Shown: in pieces, positions 9,410-19,249 of the stretch | How the letters are laid out: every line of letters starts with the position of its first letter | How positions within the stretch are numbered: position 1 is the first letter of the stretch | Assembly (NCBI GenBank): GCA_004151065.3 | Contig: NWUY0300004919.1 | Coordinates: forward strand, 1-29,739 | DNA from: Larix sibirica | Taxonomy: Eukaryota; Streptophyta; Pinopsida; Pinales; Pinaceae | Length of the DNA stretch: 29,739 nt | Direction: 5' to 3' | The notes under the pieces: generated by a model | The model's database searches: none | Seen by the model: only the letters and a program-made list of their open reading frames with translations | Told to the model about the DNA's origin: nothing | Translations under genes and position numbers: made by a program

Positions 9410-9643
9410 AACATCTAACATGCATGTCACCAATGCTCCATCGAAAACAAGGAAATAGGCCCTGTGGGGAAAGGTTATACAATCTGTGAGCATTAGTGAC
9501 CTACTCGAGATGTTAAAAGAGGAGCAAAGAAGAAGGGTTGAAGTATGAAAGGAGGTTCAAGGTATGGAAAGATCACAAGTAAGAGCTAGATTGATACCCA
9601 AATATCAACAAGTTTGTCATCACTACATTGGAACCCCTATCCC
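9410..9643 (+). pseudogene. Broken coding region, last part before the duplication edge
   Basis: A frame containing KVIQSVSISDLLEMLKEEQR and ERSQVRARLIPKYQQ, helical and basic, runs up to the edge of copy 2 at 9644 and feeds towards the coiled-coil relic. The equivalent position in copy 1 (31-213) has a different helical sequence, so at least one of the two junctions was created by recombination. Confidence 0.4.
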
Positions 9644-11203
9644 ATAAAACATATAAATAAATGTAGCCCCAAGACTAAATAACATTACAAATTACATTGC
9701 ATACTGCTAATGTGCCTCTTGAATATGATATATCTATGGCACAAGGATTGAGCAATATTGTATCTAGAAAATACCTCTAGGTGGAATCATATAGTGAAGA
9801 CTACATATAGAAGCTCGAATACATCTACATAAAGAACCAATTTGTAAATTCCATTGTGAAGGCTCTTGAAAATGAGAAAGACAAACTTCAGCATAAAATA
9901 ATGGTGATGGGAAAAGGGAAATAGGAATCAGTATAGGACATTGCTTTTCTCGAGGAGAAATACGACAAGTTAAGAGCGTTGAAATATTCAATGATGGCTC
10001 AGGCTCTCCCTGTCATTCAATAGATAATCAATGACCATCAAAAGCTCACTTAGGAGCTAAAAATTTTGAGAAAGGAAAATGCTTCCATGTCTGCACAAAC
10101 TATCGTAATAGATCATAGAATTAAGGAGTTAGAAGTAGACAAAGATTCGATTGGAGAGCTTAGTTTCCAATTGAAGGAGGCTAACACAAAACTTGATTCT
10201 TTGAAACATTAGCTTACAGAAGCAAACAAGGATTTGAACTTGGTATCCTCTAGAAGTCAACAAGTTACTCTGACAGAGTCTATATCAATTTTGGAGAAGA
10301 GGATTGAACAAATTAAAAAATTGAACACAATGGAGTACCAAGGCATCAAACAATGCTATAAAAGTAATGACAGTTGAAGATCTGGCAAAAAAAAGGAAAG
10401 ACACTCTAAAGAAGCATGGAGAAAAGCTAAGTGCAACAAAAAAAAAGTACATGAACAAATAAAATAAATTACTGCACTCGAGGAGGAGATACACCCCTGG
10501 AAGGACAGGCACAAAGAAGCACTAATAGAGGCAAGAATGGTTAGGACAATAACATACATCAAGAGGACAGTTTGGACCAAGGTGGCCAACAATTTTATAG
10601 CCTTAAGAAACCACCTCCAATTCTACTTAGAATTTTACATTATTGATAATGAGGTGGTGATATATTTGAAAAATAATTGAGGCATAAAGTCTAGCTACAA
10701 AATTTCTAAGGTGTCCAAAAAGAGTAATAAACTCCTCATACATTGAAAAAATGAAGTTGTTAGGGATCAAAGATAGGAAAACTATGTATATGGATATAGA
10801 GACTAGCTTAAATAAATTCAACAACATGAAGATTATTAAATCAGGATGGAAGAATCATAAAGATTGATCCACCCCTTTGCTAAAGATATGAATAGAATCA
10901 TCAATCATGGTCCCCCTTTCCCAAGGATCAATTTACATCCCGTCGAAGTATACATCATATTGTTGCAAGCTACCATGCCTAGATTAAGCAATGCATCAGA
11001 TAAGCCCACTATCCCCACCACAACAAAAATTTTGAACCGGTTGAAGTCATTTGTTGCCACATTAGCCCTACTAAAAAGCATGAGCAAGAGCTTGAGGGAT
11101 GTAGATTATACACCCTATTCAGAATTAGACAAATCATTATAAATTTTGAAGAGTGGAAAAGCTACTAGTCAACAAGAGATGGATTTTATGAGTACGTTGC
11201 GTG
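9644..11203 (+). pseudogene. Decayed coiled-coil protein (copy 2)
   Basis: This is the partner of the coiled-coil relic at 214-1780. The frame starting at 9644 carries TAA 9658 and 9676 and TAG 9778, 9922, 10021 and 10051, all shared with copy 1, plus copy-2-only TAG at 9664, 9934 and 10210. It holds heptad-like segments (LEEKYDKLRAL, LSFQLKEANTKLDSLKH) and lacks the frameshift that breaks copy 1 near 640, so it is the better template for comparison. The aromatic block RNHLQFYLEF lies near 10603. The C-terminal open stretch 10864-11142 includes MNRIINHGPPFP and ends in STLRDFVVDIGN. No known catalytic motif is present; the function is unknown. Confidence 0.55.
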
Positions 11204-12527
11204 ATTTTGTGGTGGATATAGGAAATAGGAGAAACAACAACATATTTACAAAGACCAACTCAACCTAGTGTCTCTTGGCCACCTAAGACGGACAACTCCA
11301 AAAAATCTAAAAAATGAATGATACTTGATAGGGAAATAAGAGTTTGTACATTTTAAATATCCCTTAGAAACTATGAAGAGAAATATTAAAAGAGGCGCAT
11401 CAATAAAAAATGGTACATCATCTCACCTGATTATAGTTTTAACTATTGTCTCCCCCCTGTGATTTCATATGATATGGGAGCACGCCACATATCCCTTCAT
11501 ACGTGTCAGCATAAGGCGGGAAGGTAACAGTTGGGATACTACAGTTGTAAAGGAAGGAATCAAAGGATAAAAACAAGAGGCTCAACAAAGTATATCTAAA
11601 AGGTTGCCAAATTCTCTCTCAAACATATATATGGATCTGCAACATTAACTTATTATCTTTTTCTTATCATCTTTCTTCTTTGTAATGATATCTTAGAATT
11701 TTCCAGGTAAAGAAAGATAGGAGGCTCGGGAACGAGATCAAGGGGTCCCTCCTGATGCATTCTCTATTGTATTTATAATGAACAACTAAGATCTCAATTG
11801 AATTAAATCATGACCAACGAAAATTTTCCATTGGATTTAAGGATATGATGTCTTATGTGTGTTATTGTATTTAATTTCTATGGTTGAATGACTTTTTTCC
11901 ATTGCATGAATCCGTGGATCCATCTCAATTTTTCCCACATGATTTTAAGTATGTCAAGAGCATGTTTGGAGGAATTTTTTATGAATTTTTTGTTGTTAAA
12001 ATTGTTTGTGATGTCAACATTCCTTCTAAGGAAGGAAGCTATGATTAAGGAACACCAACAATATTCTCTCGGTGATTTGTGTTGCTTCAGAATTATTGTG
12101 TTCCTGTGCACCTAAATATAACATTTAAGTGTTACATATCGACAACTAGGATCAACTCAATGCACCATATATCCCTCCCATAAAACCAATGACTTAAAGC
12201 TCAATTGAACAAAGGTATCCTTAGTGTGATAGACTAGGAATTCTACCTCCCACACTAAGGGTTCCCTCCCTTGACCCAAGCAATGGCCTGGTGGTCTAAA
12301 GTGGCGCAGGAAGGTGCATCCTGCACATCCCTCCTCGGCTTTGTAACTCCTCCTGAGCAATATCTGAGTTATGGTTTGGGTCTGACCTTTGTATTAGATA
12401 TACAAGCAAGAAAAGAAGCCTTACACCTAGGTCTTTGAGGGGTACAGGCTGAGGAACAACGCAAGGAATTTTAACAAATGAATTTCTCAAGATCCTAAAT
12501 GTCTAATTCCTCGATAATATTACACTT
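11204..12527 (+). repeat. LTR-like stretch with promoter- and poly(A)-like signals (copy 2)
   Basis: The coding pattern stops here. CACGCC, GGCGGGAAGGTAACAG and a TATA-like GGATAAAAACAAGAGG (about 11566) are arranged like a promoter. They are followed by T-rich sequence, AAAGAAAGATAGG and the GAGATCAAGGGGTCC block near 11730. At about 12518-12536 the string ATTACACTTGGTATCAATAA puts TGGTATCA, the first eight bases of an initiator-Met primer-binding site, two bases after a CA. This would fit a U3-R-U5 LTR of roughly 1 kb. I could not fix its left end or a second LTR, so this is a suggestion. Confidence 0.3.
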
Positions 12528-12654
12528 GGTATCAATAAAGGGTCCTTATTGAAATATTTCACTAAAATATTTTCTTTTCTTGGTTGAACTATCAAGTAGA
12601 CCATCCTTAGTCTTTGTATATGTCTTTCTTAGCTTATATTAGGAATTCCTCTAA

Positions 12655-12832
12655 TTGACAATTTGGACAAAACCATTTTTCAAGGGCATGCACACACACA
12701 CTCAGACAAATTCCCCTTAATGACAATTTGTACAATAGCATTTTTCAAGGGCACACACACACACACACATATTCCCCTTATTAACAATTTAGACAATACC
12801 ATTTTTCAAGGGTTCACACACACACACACATG
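12655..12832. repeat. Three ~60-bp units with CA microsatellites (copy 2)
   Basis: The unit ACAATTTGGACAA..CCATTTTTCAAGGG plus a CA run occurs at about 12659, 12723 and 12786. Copy 1 has only two units but a longer CA run in its second unit. Confidence 0.85.
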
Positions 12833-13129
12833 CATAATCACCATTTATTGGTAAGACTCAAGATATCACCATTTCCCTAAAAAGTATTAATTCATTTATA
12901 TTTTATCACAATAAATCACATCTTAAACTTCAAGTGTGCATGAACATCAGTATTCCACAATTGCAAAAACAAAATGGCAATACCTTCTAAAAGCTTGGAT
13001 ATTGTCACAAGGTTGAACAAACCAATAATAGTTATGATGACTAAGGTGAGTTGTGTCATTTAATTTCCAAGAAAATTGGTGGGGATTAATTCTAAGAGAT
13101 TTAGCTAATTGGTCACATGGAAATATATA

Positions 13130-13972
13130 CCAAGACCCATTAGAGGTTAAGAAACTGAACATTGACAAGAAAGTAAAACCAACAATAGCCTTAATTGGAA
13201 AATATTAGGAGAATAAGATCATATAAGACATAGAAAAGTTGCTAAAGGAATACACCAACCTGTCCCCACAAAGATTTACAGACTTAAAAAGAATCAAAGG
13301 CAATTTGAGATAAATGAAAATATAACTAAATCTAGACACCAAACCTATTAGGAAGAGTCCATACAAGCTAAGTCATCAAATCAAGCCAAGTGACAGGAGG
13401 AAATAGACAAATGTTAGCAATTGGATGAATCTTCTCAATAGAAGAATTTGACAAGATAAGCCCTATCATAATCCAGGATAAGAAAATCAACCAAGGGGAG
13501 ATAAGAGTGTGTGTGGAATTCTAAGGGTTGAATGTGGCTTCAATCTATGGTTCATTCCCAACACTATTTAGTAGCAAGGTATCATGTTACAAGAAAATAA
13601 TCTTATTAATTTATATATGGATTCATATTAGATCATTGTGCCAAAGAAATTGAGGAAGATAAGAAGAAAACAACTTTCACAACCAAATGGGGATCATATG
13701 CCAATAATTTTATGCCATTTGAATGGAAGAATGCACCAACAATATTCCCTAGAATCACCATAGTAACCTCCAGGGACTCCATCCATAAATACATATAGGT
13801 ATATCTAGATAATTGGATAATCTATGGCCTATTGAAAGCGCATGTCATGATGTTGTGGTTAATGTTTGAAAGATGTTAGAAATTGTAGATCTCCTTAAAT
13901 GAAAAGAAGTATATATTTTGCGCTCTATTTGGAGTATTACTTTTTCATCTAGTATGTTAGGATGGTATTCTC
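13130..13972 (+). pseudogene. Ty3/gypsy reverse transcriptase relic (copy 2)
   Basis: This is the partner of the relic at 3240-4087 and has the same motif order: the KPTIALIGKY-like linker, EEDKKKTTFTTKWGSYA, KNAPTIFP, YLDN at 13802-13813, then the IFC-LFG block. Here EEDKKKTTF preserves the family pattern better than copy 1 does. Stops include TAG at 13796, just before the active-site loop as in copy 1, and the TAG before the final DGIL. The same Asp-to-Asn change at the second catalytic Asp is present, so it predates the duplication. An extra AAG codon is inserted in SLNEKKY. The domain is again cut at DGIL by a CACTA-type terminus. Confidence 0.85.
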
Positions 13973-14670
13973 ACTACAAGGAAAACACCTACCGTAGGTT
14001 TTTGTGGTCCCTTCGCAAAAAATATCCCATTTATCCGTTTATAGCGGAGGCAGGAGAGCAGAGGTTTTAGCAGATTTTTTTATTTCGTGCAAACAAAAAT
14101 GCCAACCGCACTAGTGCGCTTAACTACCCGATGCATCGATGCACCAAAACAGTAAAAGCATTAACAAACCAATGCACCTAATTAGGAAGCACAACAAAGT
14201 TGAAAAAGCTCGATGCCATTTCAAAAAACTATATAATTTTTACTTTCCAACAAAACTTGGCAATATGTGTAAAGGAAAAAGAGGCATCAGTCCATTACAA
14301 ATTAAAACACGCCATTTAAAATACATAAAAACATAAATTCTAATTATTTTTAAAAGAAAAAAATCGGTGCTATTGATCTACCTAGCGGCATCAGTGCACT
14401 AACATCAAATATGCATCGGTGCGTCTGATGAAATAAAGCACTAGGGTCAAAAAAGCTCACTACAGTTTGTAAAAATGTGTTCATTTTATTTTTCTCGGTA
14501 AAGTTGTTCATCGCTTGTGATTGATACTAATGCATCAGTGCATTGAACACTACCACACATTGATTTATATAAAAAAAAGACCACTGTCAACTGGAAAAAA
14601 AACTATTTTTAATTTTCCAATAGGGCACCTTGGTGTGTTATGAATTCGAAGATGCATCAGTGCTCTACTT

Positions 14671-14878
14671 TTTTTTTTTTTGTAACTAGGGGAATCGACA
14701 ACTGGAGACTGGGCTGGTACTCGCGTGACACGGGGTCCNNNNNNNNNNNNNNNNNNNNNNNNNNNNNNNNNNNNNNNNNNNNNNNNNNNNNNNNNNNNNN
14801 NNNNNNNNNNNNNNNNNNNNTCCATTTACAACTGTGACTTCATAACAACTGAACCGCCAATGAGCCACACCCGTGCGG
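14671..14878 (-). mobile_element. tRNA-derived SINE inserted in copy 2
   Basis: The insertion is bounded by a perfect 17-bp direct repeat, GCATCAGTGCTCTACTT, at 14654-14670 and 14879-14895. On the plus strand it begins with a T run (a poly(A) tail on the minus strand) and ends in a tRNA-like head. On the minus strand the head carries TGGCTCATTGG (plus 14857-14867), a perfect match to the RNA polymerase III box A consensus. Box B falls in the assembly gap, but the related copy at 22079 has it. Copy 1 has the uninterrupted site near 4770-4800, so the insertion came after the duplication. The body is interrupted by 82 N (14739-14820). Confidence 0.85.
14739..14820. other. Assembly gap (82 N)
   Basis: The gap lies inside the SINE. 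Sequence on either side belongs to the 3' tail and 5' head of one element, so the true missing part is the middle of the SINE, including its box B. The stated gap length may be nominal. Confidence 0.95.
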
Positions 14879-15561
14879 GCATCAGTGCTCTACTTAATAT
14901 AACACATCGGCTTATAATAAAAAACATAATATCTTTTCATTTTGTAAAAATAAAAATACCTAACGGTTATCTCTATAATGAGAAGCGCACTGGTGTGCCA
15001 CTAACTTGGGCGCACCGGAATAGGGTAAAATTTTTTACAGCACTTAATAACTATTCTCACTCATTTTTTAGTGTGGCATACCTCCTAGGCCAACCTAAGC
15101 ACCAATGTGGTACTCTCTGTCTGACGCCCCCCACATGTAGTGCTCATTTGTTGTCGGATTTCTCTCGTGGTTTGGTTCATTGATGGAGTTGGATTTTTTC
15201 CAAACCAATGGAAAAAACCATTTGTTATGTACGTGGAAACCATGCCTCCCAAGCGGGAAAGAGTCCAGGCATTGTCCTTATCACCTTCTCATTTATTTTT
15301 TATCATATTAAATAATTAAAATTTAACTTAAATTTTCCATTTTTTAACAAAAAAAAATTAAAATATGCATGGTGTGTGTCGTAAGTTCGGCTCGCACCGT
15401 TATTATTGGTGCATTGTGTGTAAACACAAAGCACATCAATAATCGGGGACGAATTACAAAATTCACGTACTGTCCCCAGTGCATTACATAAAACATAACG
15501 CATCAACATTGAAACCATAAAAACAATTTTTAAAAACAAGCGGAGCTCTATAAATATAATG

Positions 15562-16180
15562 GCACACCTAAAAATCTATACAAGGAAGGGTCAACTAGCC
15601 CTTCCCAATTCTTTGCCTAAGTTAAAAACTACTTGACTAGTTGAAGAAAACAATTAAATGACCAGTTGATCTTTGAAGGGATTATTAAACCTCCCCCATT
15701 CTTCCGCCAAAGATAAACTATTCTACAAGACAAACAAGGGAGTGACATGAAATCCTTTTAGCAGATGACCCTTCCACATTATTCCCTTGACATAAAACTA
15801 GTTTATGAGTTTTACAATCCTTAATTGAAAAATTATATGGGGGAACAATTATATCAAAAAGGAATCAAGAAACCTTTGCACAATATGTTCCTCTTCTCTT
15901 CTATGAGTTTGAAGATTCTTAATTGCAATGTTATACATGTGTTATCACAATATTTAACACCTTCGATGACAAGGGTCTGAAGCACATACTAAGTCCACCC
16001 CAACATGAAGATTGAGGAAAATCACTAAAATAAAGTACTTTTTTTCCATAGCCTAATCACTACTTTCCTAGAAGAAAGGTGCAAGTGGTTACCAGATTCA
16101 ACAATGAAGAGGAAATTATGGTCATCAAGTTGCTAAATTAGAGCTAAAAAGGTCACTACCAAACTTAAAATGGAGAAAAA
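15562..16180. other. No gene seen; short hairpin near the start
   Basis: The sequence is unrelated to the flank of copy 1. GGAAGGG and CCCTTCC at about 15585-15607 could form a 7-bp stem with an 8-nt loop. No coding pattern or recognised element was found in the rest. Confidence 0.6.
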
Positions 16181-16375
16181 TACATGGAAAAATAAATTAA
16201 AAGGTGAAAAAGTTCAATTGTGGAGAAAAGTGAATTAAAAAGTGAAAAGGGCTCAATAATGGAGAAAATGTGAATTAGGTGCATGTAGCATTGGGATCTT
16301 CACCCACATTCGGATTATCACCCACTTTGGGATTACCAACCCACATCGGGATCTCCACCTATGTGACCTAATTCA
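16155..16375. repeat. Short degenerate tandem repeats
   Basis: Two local arrays are visible. Units with GGAGAAAAxTxxATTAAAAxGTGAAAA recur at about 16170-16275. They are followed by four variants of GGGATYTYCACCCACAT (about 16290-16360). The short open frame at 16474-16743 downstream is a T-rich low-complexity stretch encoding mostly Phe, and I do not consider it a gene. Confidence 0.6.
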
Positions 16376-16748
16376 AGTTACAAAATAGACCTTTGGGGTA
16401 GAGGCTTGGGAGGATAATTGGAGAGAGTCGAAACGCTGGAGAAAAAGGAAAGAATCTTCATTCATCAAAGTCTTTGGTGATCAAAGGAGAGTGCAAGGAT
16501 AGTGGAAGGGGGGTTATGAGTGGAGGTGGGAATCTCCACCTCTACCCGAAACAATATGATGTTTTTTCTTTCTTTTCTATTTTTTTCTTATTCTTTTTGT
16601 TTTTTATTTTTATTTTTTTTGAGGTGAGAGGAGATTGGAGGAGGATGGAAGGCTTACACAATATTTGTGTTTTCTTCTTTTATGTAAACTCTAAAGGAGT
16701 GGACATTTTAAGATTTATTTTATGGTTTTGTTTGCAGCAATAACGTTC

Positions 16749-17235
16749 TTTTAAGCCATGATTTCAAAAATATTGTAATTGTAAGGCATAAAAAGAAGAG
16801 TGTCTTACTAGTAACAACATGTTTTGATTTCATAGTTGATTGTATGATATTTGTTGCAATGATACAAGTTGTTAAGGCCATGGTTTCGAAATTGTTGTAA
16901 ATTTAAGTCCAAAAAAAATGGGTGCTATGACCTAGCATCACCTTCGATTTAGGGGTTGATTTTAAGGTTTTGGTTACAACGTTTTTTGTTGTTAAGGCCG
17001 TGGTTTCAAAACAAATTGTAGTTTTAACACCCCCCTCTCCAACTATGAAAAAACTGTGTTACTAACAACACCACTTTTCGATTCAGGAGTTGATGTTAAA
17101 GTTGTTGGTACTAACAATATGGGTTTTTAATGACATGGTTGCAAACCTTTATAATTTTAACAAAAAAGTTGCTACTGATAGCACAACTTTCTGATTAGAA
17201 AGTTGGTTTTGGTATTTTTTATGCAAAAATATACA
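16749..17235. repeat. Four ~120-bp tandem units, each with a conserved palindrome
   Basis: Units start near 16749, 16871, 16991 and 17124. Each opens with TTAAGxCATGGTTTCxAAA, passes through a poly-A/C stretch, has a short inverted repeat at the same relative place, then GATTxAGxxGTTGATxTTAAxGTT. The palindromes are TTACTAGTAA (16805), GGTGCTA..TAGCATCACC (16921), GTGTTACTAACAACAC (17056) and GTTGCTACTGATAGCACAAC (17168). Their sequences differ but self-complementarity is kept. The array could be subterminal repeats of a DNA transposon or a local satellite. No coding pattern is present. Confidence 0.7.
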
Positions 17236-18940
17236 TTTTTAAGCTTGGAGTTCTTATTTTGAGGCCACATTTCTCGTCAATCTTTCCATGATAAATCAAA
17301 TACACATAATAACCTCATACCTTCATTGAACATCGTGAATTCAATTTTAAGTCCTAAATTTTAACCCAATCCAAAAACATAAACAAAACTAAGACCAAAA
17401 TCTTAAGTGGATGAATTCAAGGAATTTATTTTAAGAAGGTTTTTTCATATATTGTCTATTTCAAATATTTGAATAAGCTACATAAAAGTTTCAACATCTT
17501 GTATTAATAAAAATCGATTGAACTTGTTGATAAGGCATAAATCATTGATGCATAAAGAAAGCAAGGATAAGTTACATAATAGCTAGTCCTTGCTATGCTA
17601 ATAAGTTAAAATTGTTTTAATTGAATCTACAAGTATAGCTTTACATAATTAGGGATTAGAAAATTGTTTTAATTGAATTTACAGGTATAGCTTTATTAGG
17701 AATTTCTAATCCACGGCTAGGTGTAGCCGCAAAGACACTCGTTATATCTCTTTTGGATTTACTTTATGAACTGGCTATCAGACAGACCCACTAACTAACC
17801 TACTGATAAGTGTAAGGACGGGAATTAAAGTATATAATTATGTATTTCTTTATTTAACAATGCTAAGTGAATGCTAAAGTTAATAGCTAAAGCTAAATAT
17901 ACTTGGATAAAGTTAATAGCTAAGGACAGATAGACATAGTTAAGTTAAGGCATAAGTTAATGGAAAGGATAAACAAAATAGAAACCTTGAAAAAGGTTGG
18001 ATTGCTTACAGGTTGTTCAATAAAGAAATCTTTCATGATATTATACAACCTTCCCTAATACCTAGATCAATTCTAAGTATTTCTTTATTTATCCATTTAT
18101 TTCTTTATTTACCTATGTATTTATCTATCCACTAAAAATGTACTTATTGTTACTTAAATAAAGAAACGAAGCTTTATTTATTCATTCATATATTTCTAAA
18201 GAAATAACACAAACAATATGTAAGGTAAGGTAAGGCTCAATGAATAGACATAAGACTAAACCCACTCTATGGATGCCCTGTGTTAGATATACCATTAACA
18301 GACTTGCTATTTACAGAAATTCTATTAACAAATTGAGAATTGGTAGGCACATATATGCATAACCAGCCCTCATGTAAATAGAAAGAAAGAAAATAACAAC
18401 GTCTAGAATGACACCAAGGAAGAGGGAGAGGGATATACCCCTTGATGACAGAAAGATTACAGGTTGTCACAAAGACTATAAGAAGATGCTCAAAGACACA
18501 CTTATAACTCAATGCATAACTACAATGTAAAGGAATCTAATGTTATAAAGATAGAAGGTAATGGGATTATATAGGAATAAGTTATGGTTTACAAATAAAG
18601 GTAGTGCTTGGGTAAGATTTTTGATAGGCCCTGGTGATATTGATACCTTTGAACTAATTTTGAAACGTCGAGGGCAAGTGTATTTTATTCTATGGAAGTT
18701 TTAATAAATTGATAGCAAACATAATAAAATAGATAGCAATCACATAAATAACACATGATTTGCATGGGAAACCATTCATAGAATGGGAGTAAAAACCATG
18801 GTTGACGAGGGAGCACTTATTTGTATTATGAAGAGGCTTATAACAATCCTTGGAGCTCAAAGGTTAGACCTAGTAGTTACTGAAACCAATCAACGGATTG
18901 CAAAAGTTCAGCCTCAAATCTATTGAAAAAAATCAATGGA
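17236..18940. other. AT-rich stretch without a supported gene; small direct repeats
   Basis: A 36-bp direct repeat with a 53-bp period lies at 17608-17643 and 17661-17695 (AAATTGTTTTAATTGAATCT in the first copy). AAAGTTAATAGCTAA occurs twice near 17875-17935. At 18060-18130 TTTCTTTATTTA is repeated. None of the open frames here shows protein-like composition. Confidence 0.6.
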
Positions 18941-18959
18941 TTGCAGTCTATTTGCCTAC

Positions 18960-19015
18960 CCCACTCTTATCTTTACCTCACCCTTATCCTCTTATCTTTA
19001 CCTCACCCTTATCCT
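18960..19015. repeat. 25-bp tandem duplication
   Basis: CTCTTATCTTTACCTCACCC followed by TTATC occurs twice head to tail, followed by a partial third copy. Confidence 0.85.
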
Positions 19016-19164
19016 CATTCCCTTATGAATTCATTCAAAATAATATAGTTGGGTAGGTTTCAGTAGTTCAGTTGGACATAAAAATGTAGAATTATTTGAT
19101 CCATGAAATGACATCAGCAAACCACATGTTTACAAAGATCGAGAAATTCTAGTTTTAATGAACA

Positions 19165-19240
19165 CATCTGACTTCCATGCACACACCATCATACCATTTC
19201 CTCATGTAATTCCATGCACACACCATCATGCCATTTCGTC
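19165..19240. repeat. ~38-bp tandem duplication
   Basis: TTCCATGCACACACCATCAT plus RCCATTTCSTCAT occurs twice with a few base differences. Confidence 0.8.
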
Positions 19241-19249
19241 ATATCACAT

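Larger units (their letters stand above)
9644..15561 (+). repeat. Copy 2 of the 5-6 kb direct duplication
   Basis: This is the partner of 214-5458, in direct orientation, starting about 9.4 kb downstream of copy 1's start. It retains a 431-bp block (11204-11634) absent from copy 1, a third CA-bearing unit near 12780-12830, and a SINE insertion at 14671-14878. Those differences largely account for its extra length of about 0.67 kb. The sequence after 15561 is unrelated to the tandem repeats that follow copy 1, so the right edge of homology is sharp. The left edge coincides with a junction: upstream of 9644 is a different broken coding region from the one upstream of 214. Confidence 0.9.
13973..15561 (+). 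mobile_element. CACTA-like left end with subterminal repeats (copy 2)
   Basis: CACTACAAGGAAAACACC starts at 13973, directly after the DGIL codons of the reverse transcriptase, exactly as in copy 1. This copy keeps the canonical CACTACAAG, while copy 1 has CACTATAAG. The hairpin next to the end is degraded here (TTTTTGTGG against CCTTCGCAAAA). Subterminal motifs such as GCATCAGTGC, GCGTCTGATG and GCACTGGTGTGCC are scattered through to 15561. A SINE interrupts the region at 14671-14878. Homology to copy 1 ends at 15561, before the ~150-bp tandem repeats found in copy 1. Confidence 0.6.

Noticed and set aside
2818-12830. CA repeats as a CRISPR-like array
   Set aside because: The spaced units are microsatellite-bearing tandem copies with similar spacers, in a plant-type repeat context.
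214-15561. The two long copies as giant LTRs of one element
   Set aside because: Their ends do not begin TG and end CA, no flanking target-site duplication is visible, and reverse transcriptase lies inside each copy rather than between them.
16474-16743. 89-codon open frame on the plus strand
   Set aside because: It is open only because of a T-rich low-complexity tract giving runs of Phe; there is no protein-like composition elsewhere in it.
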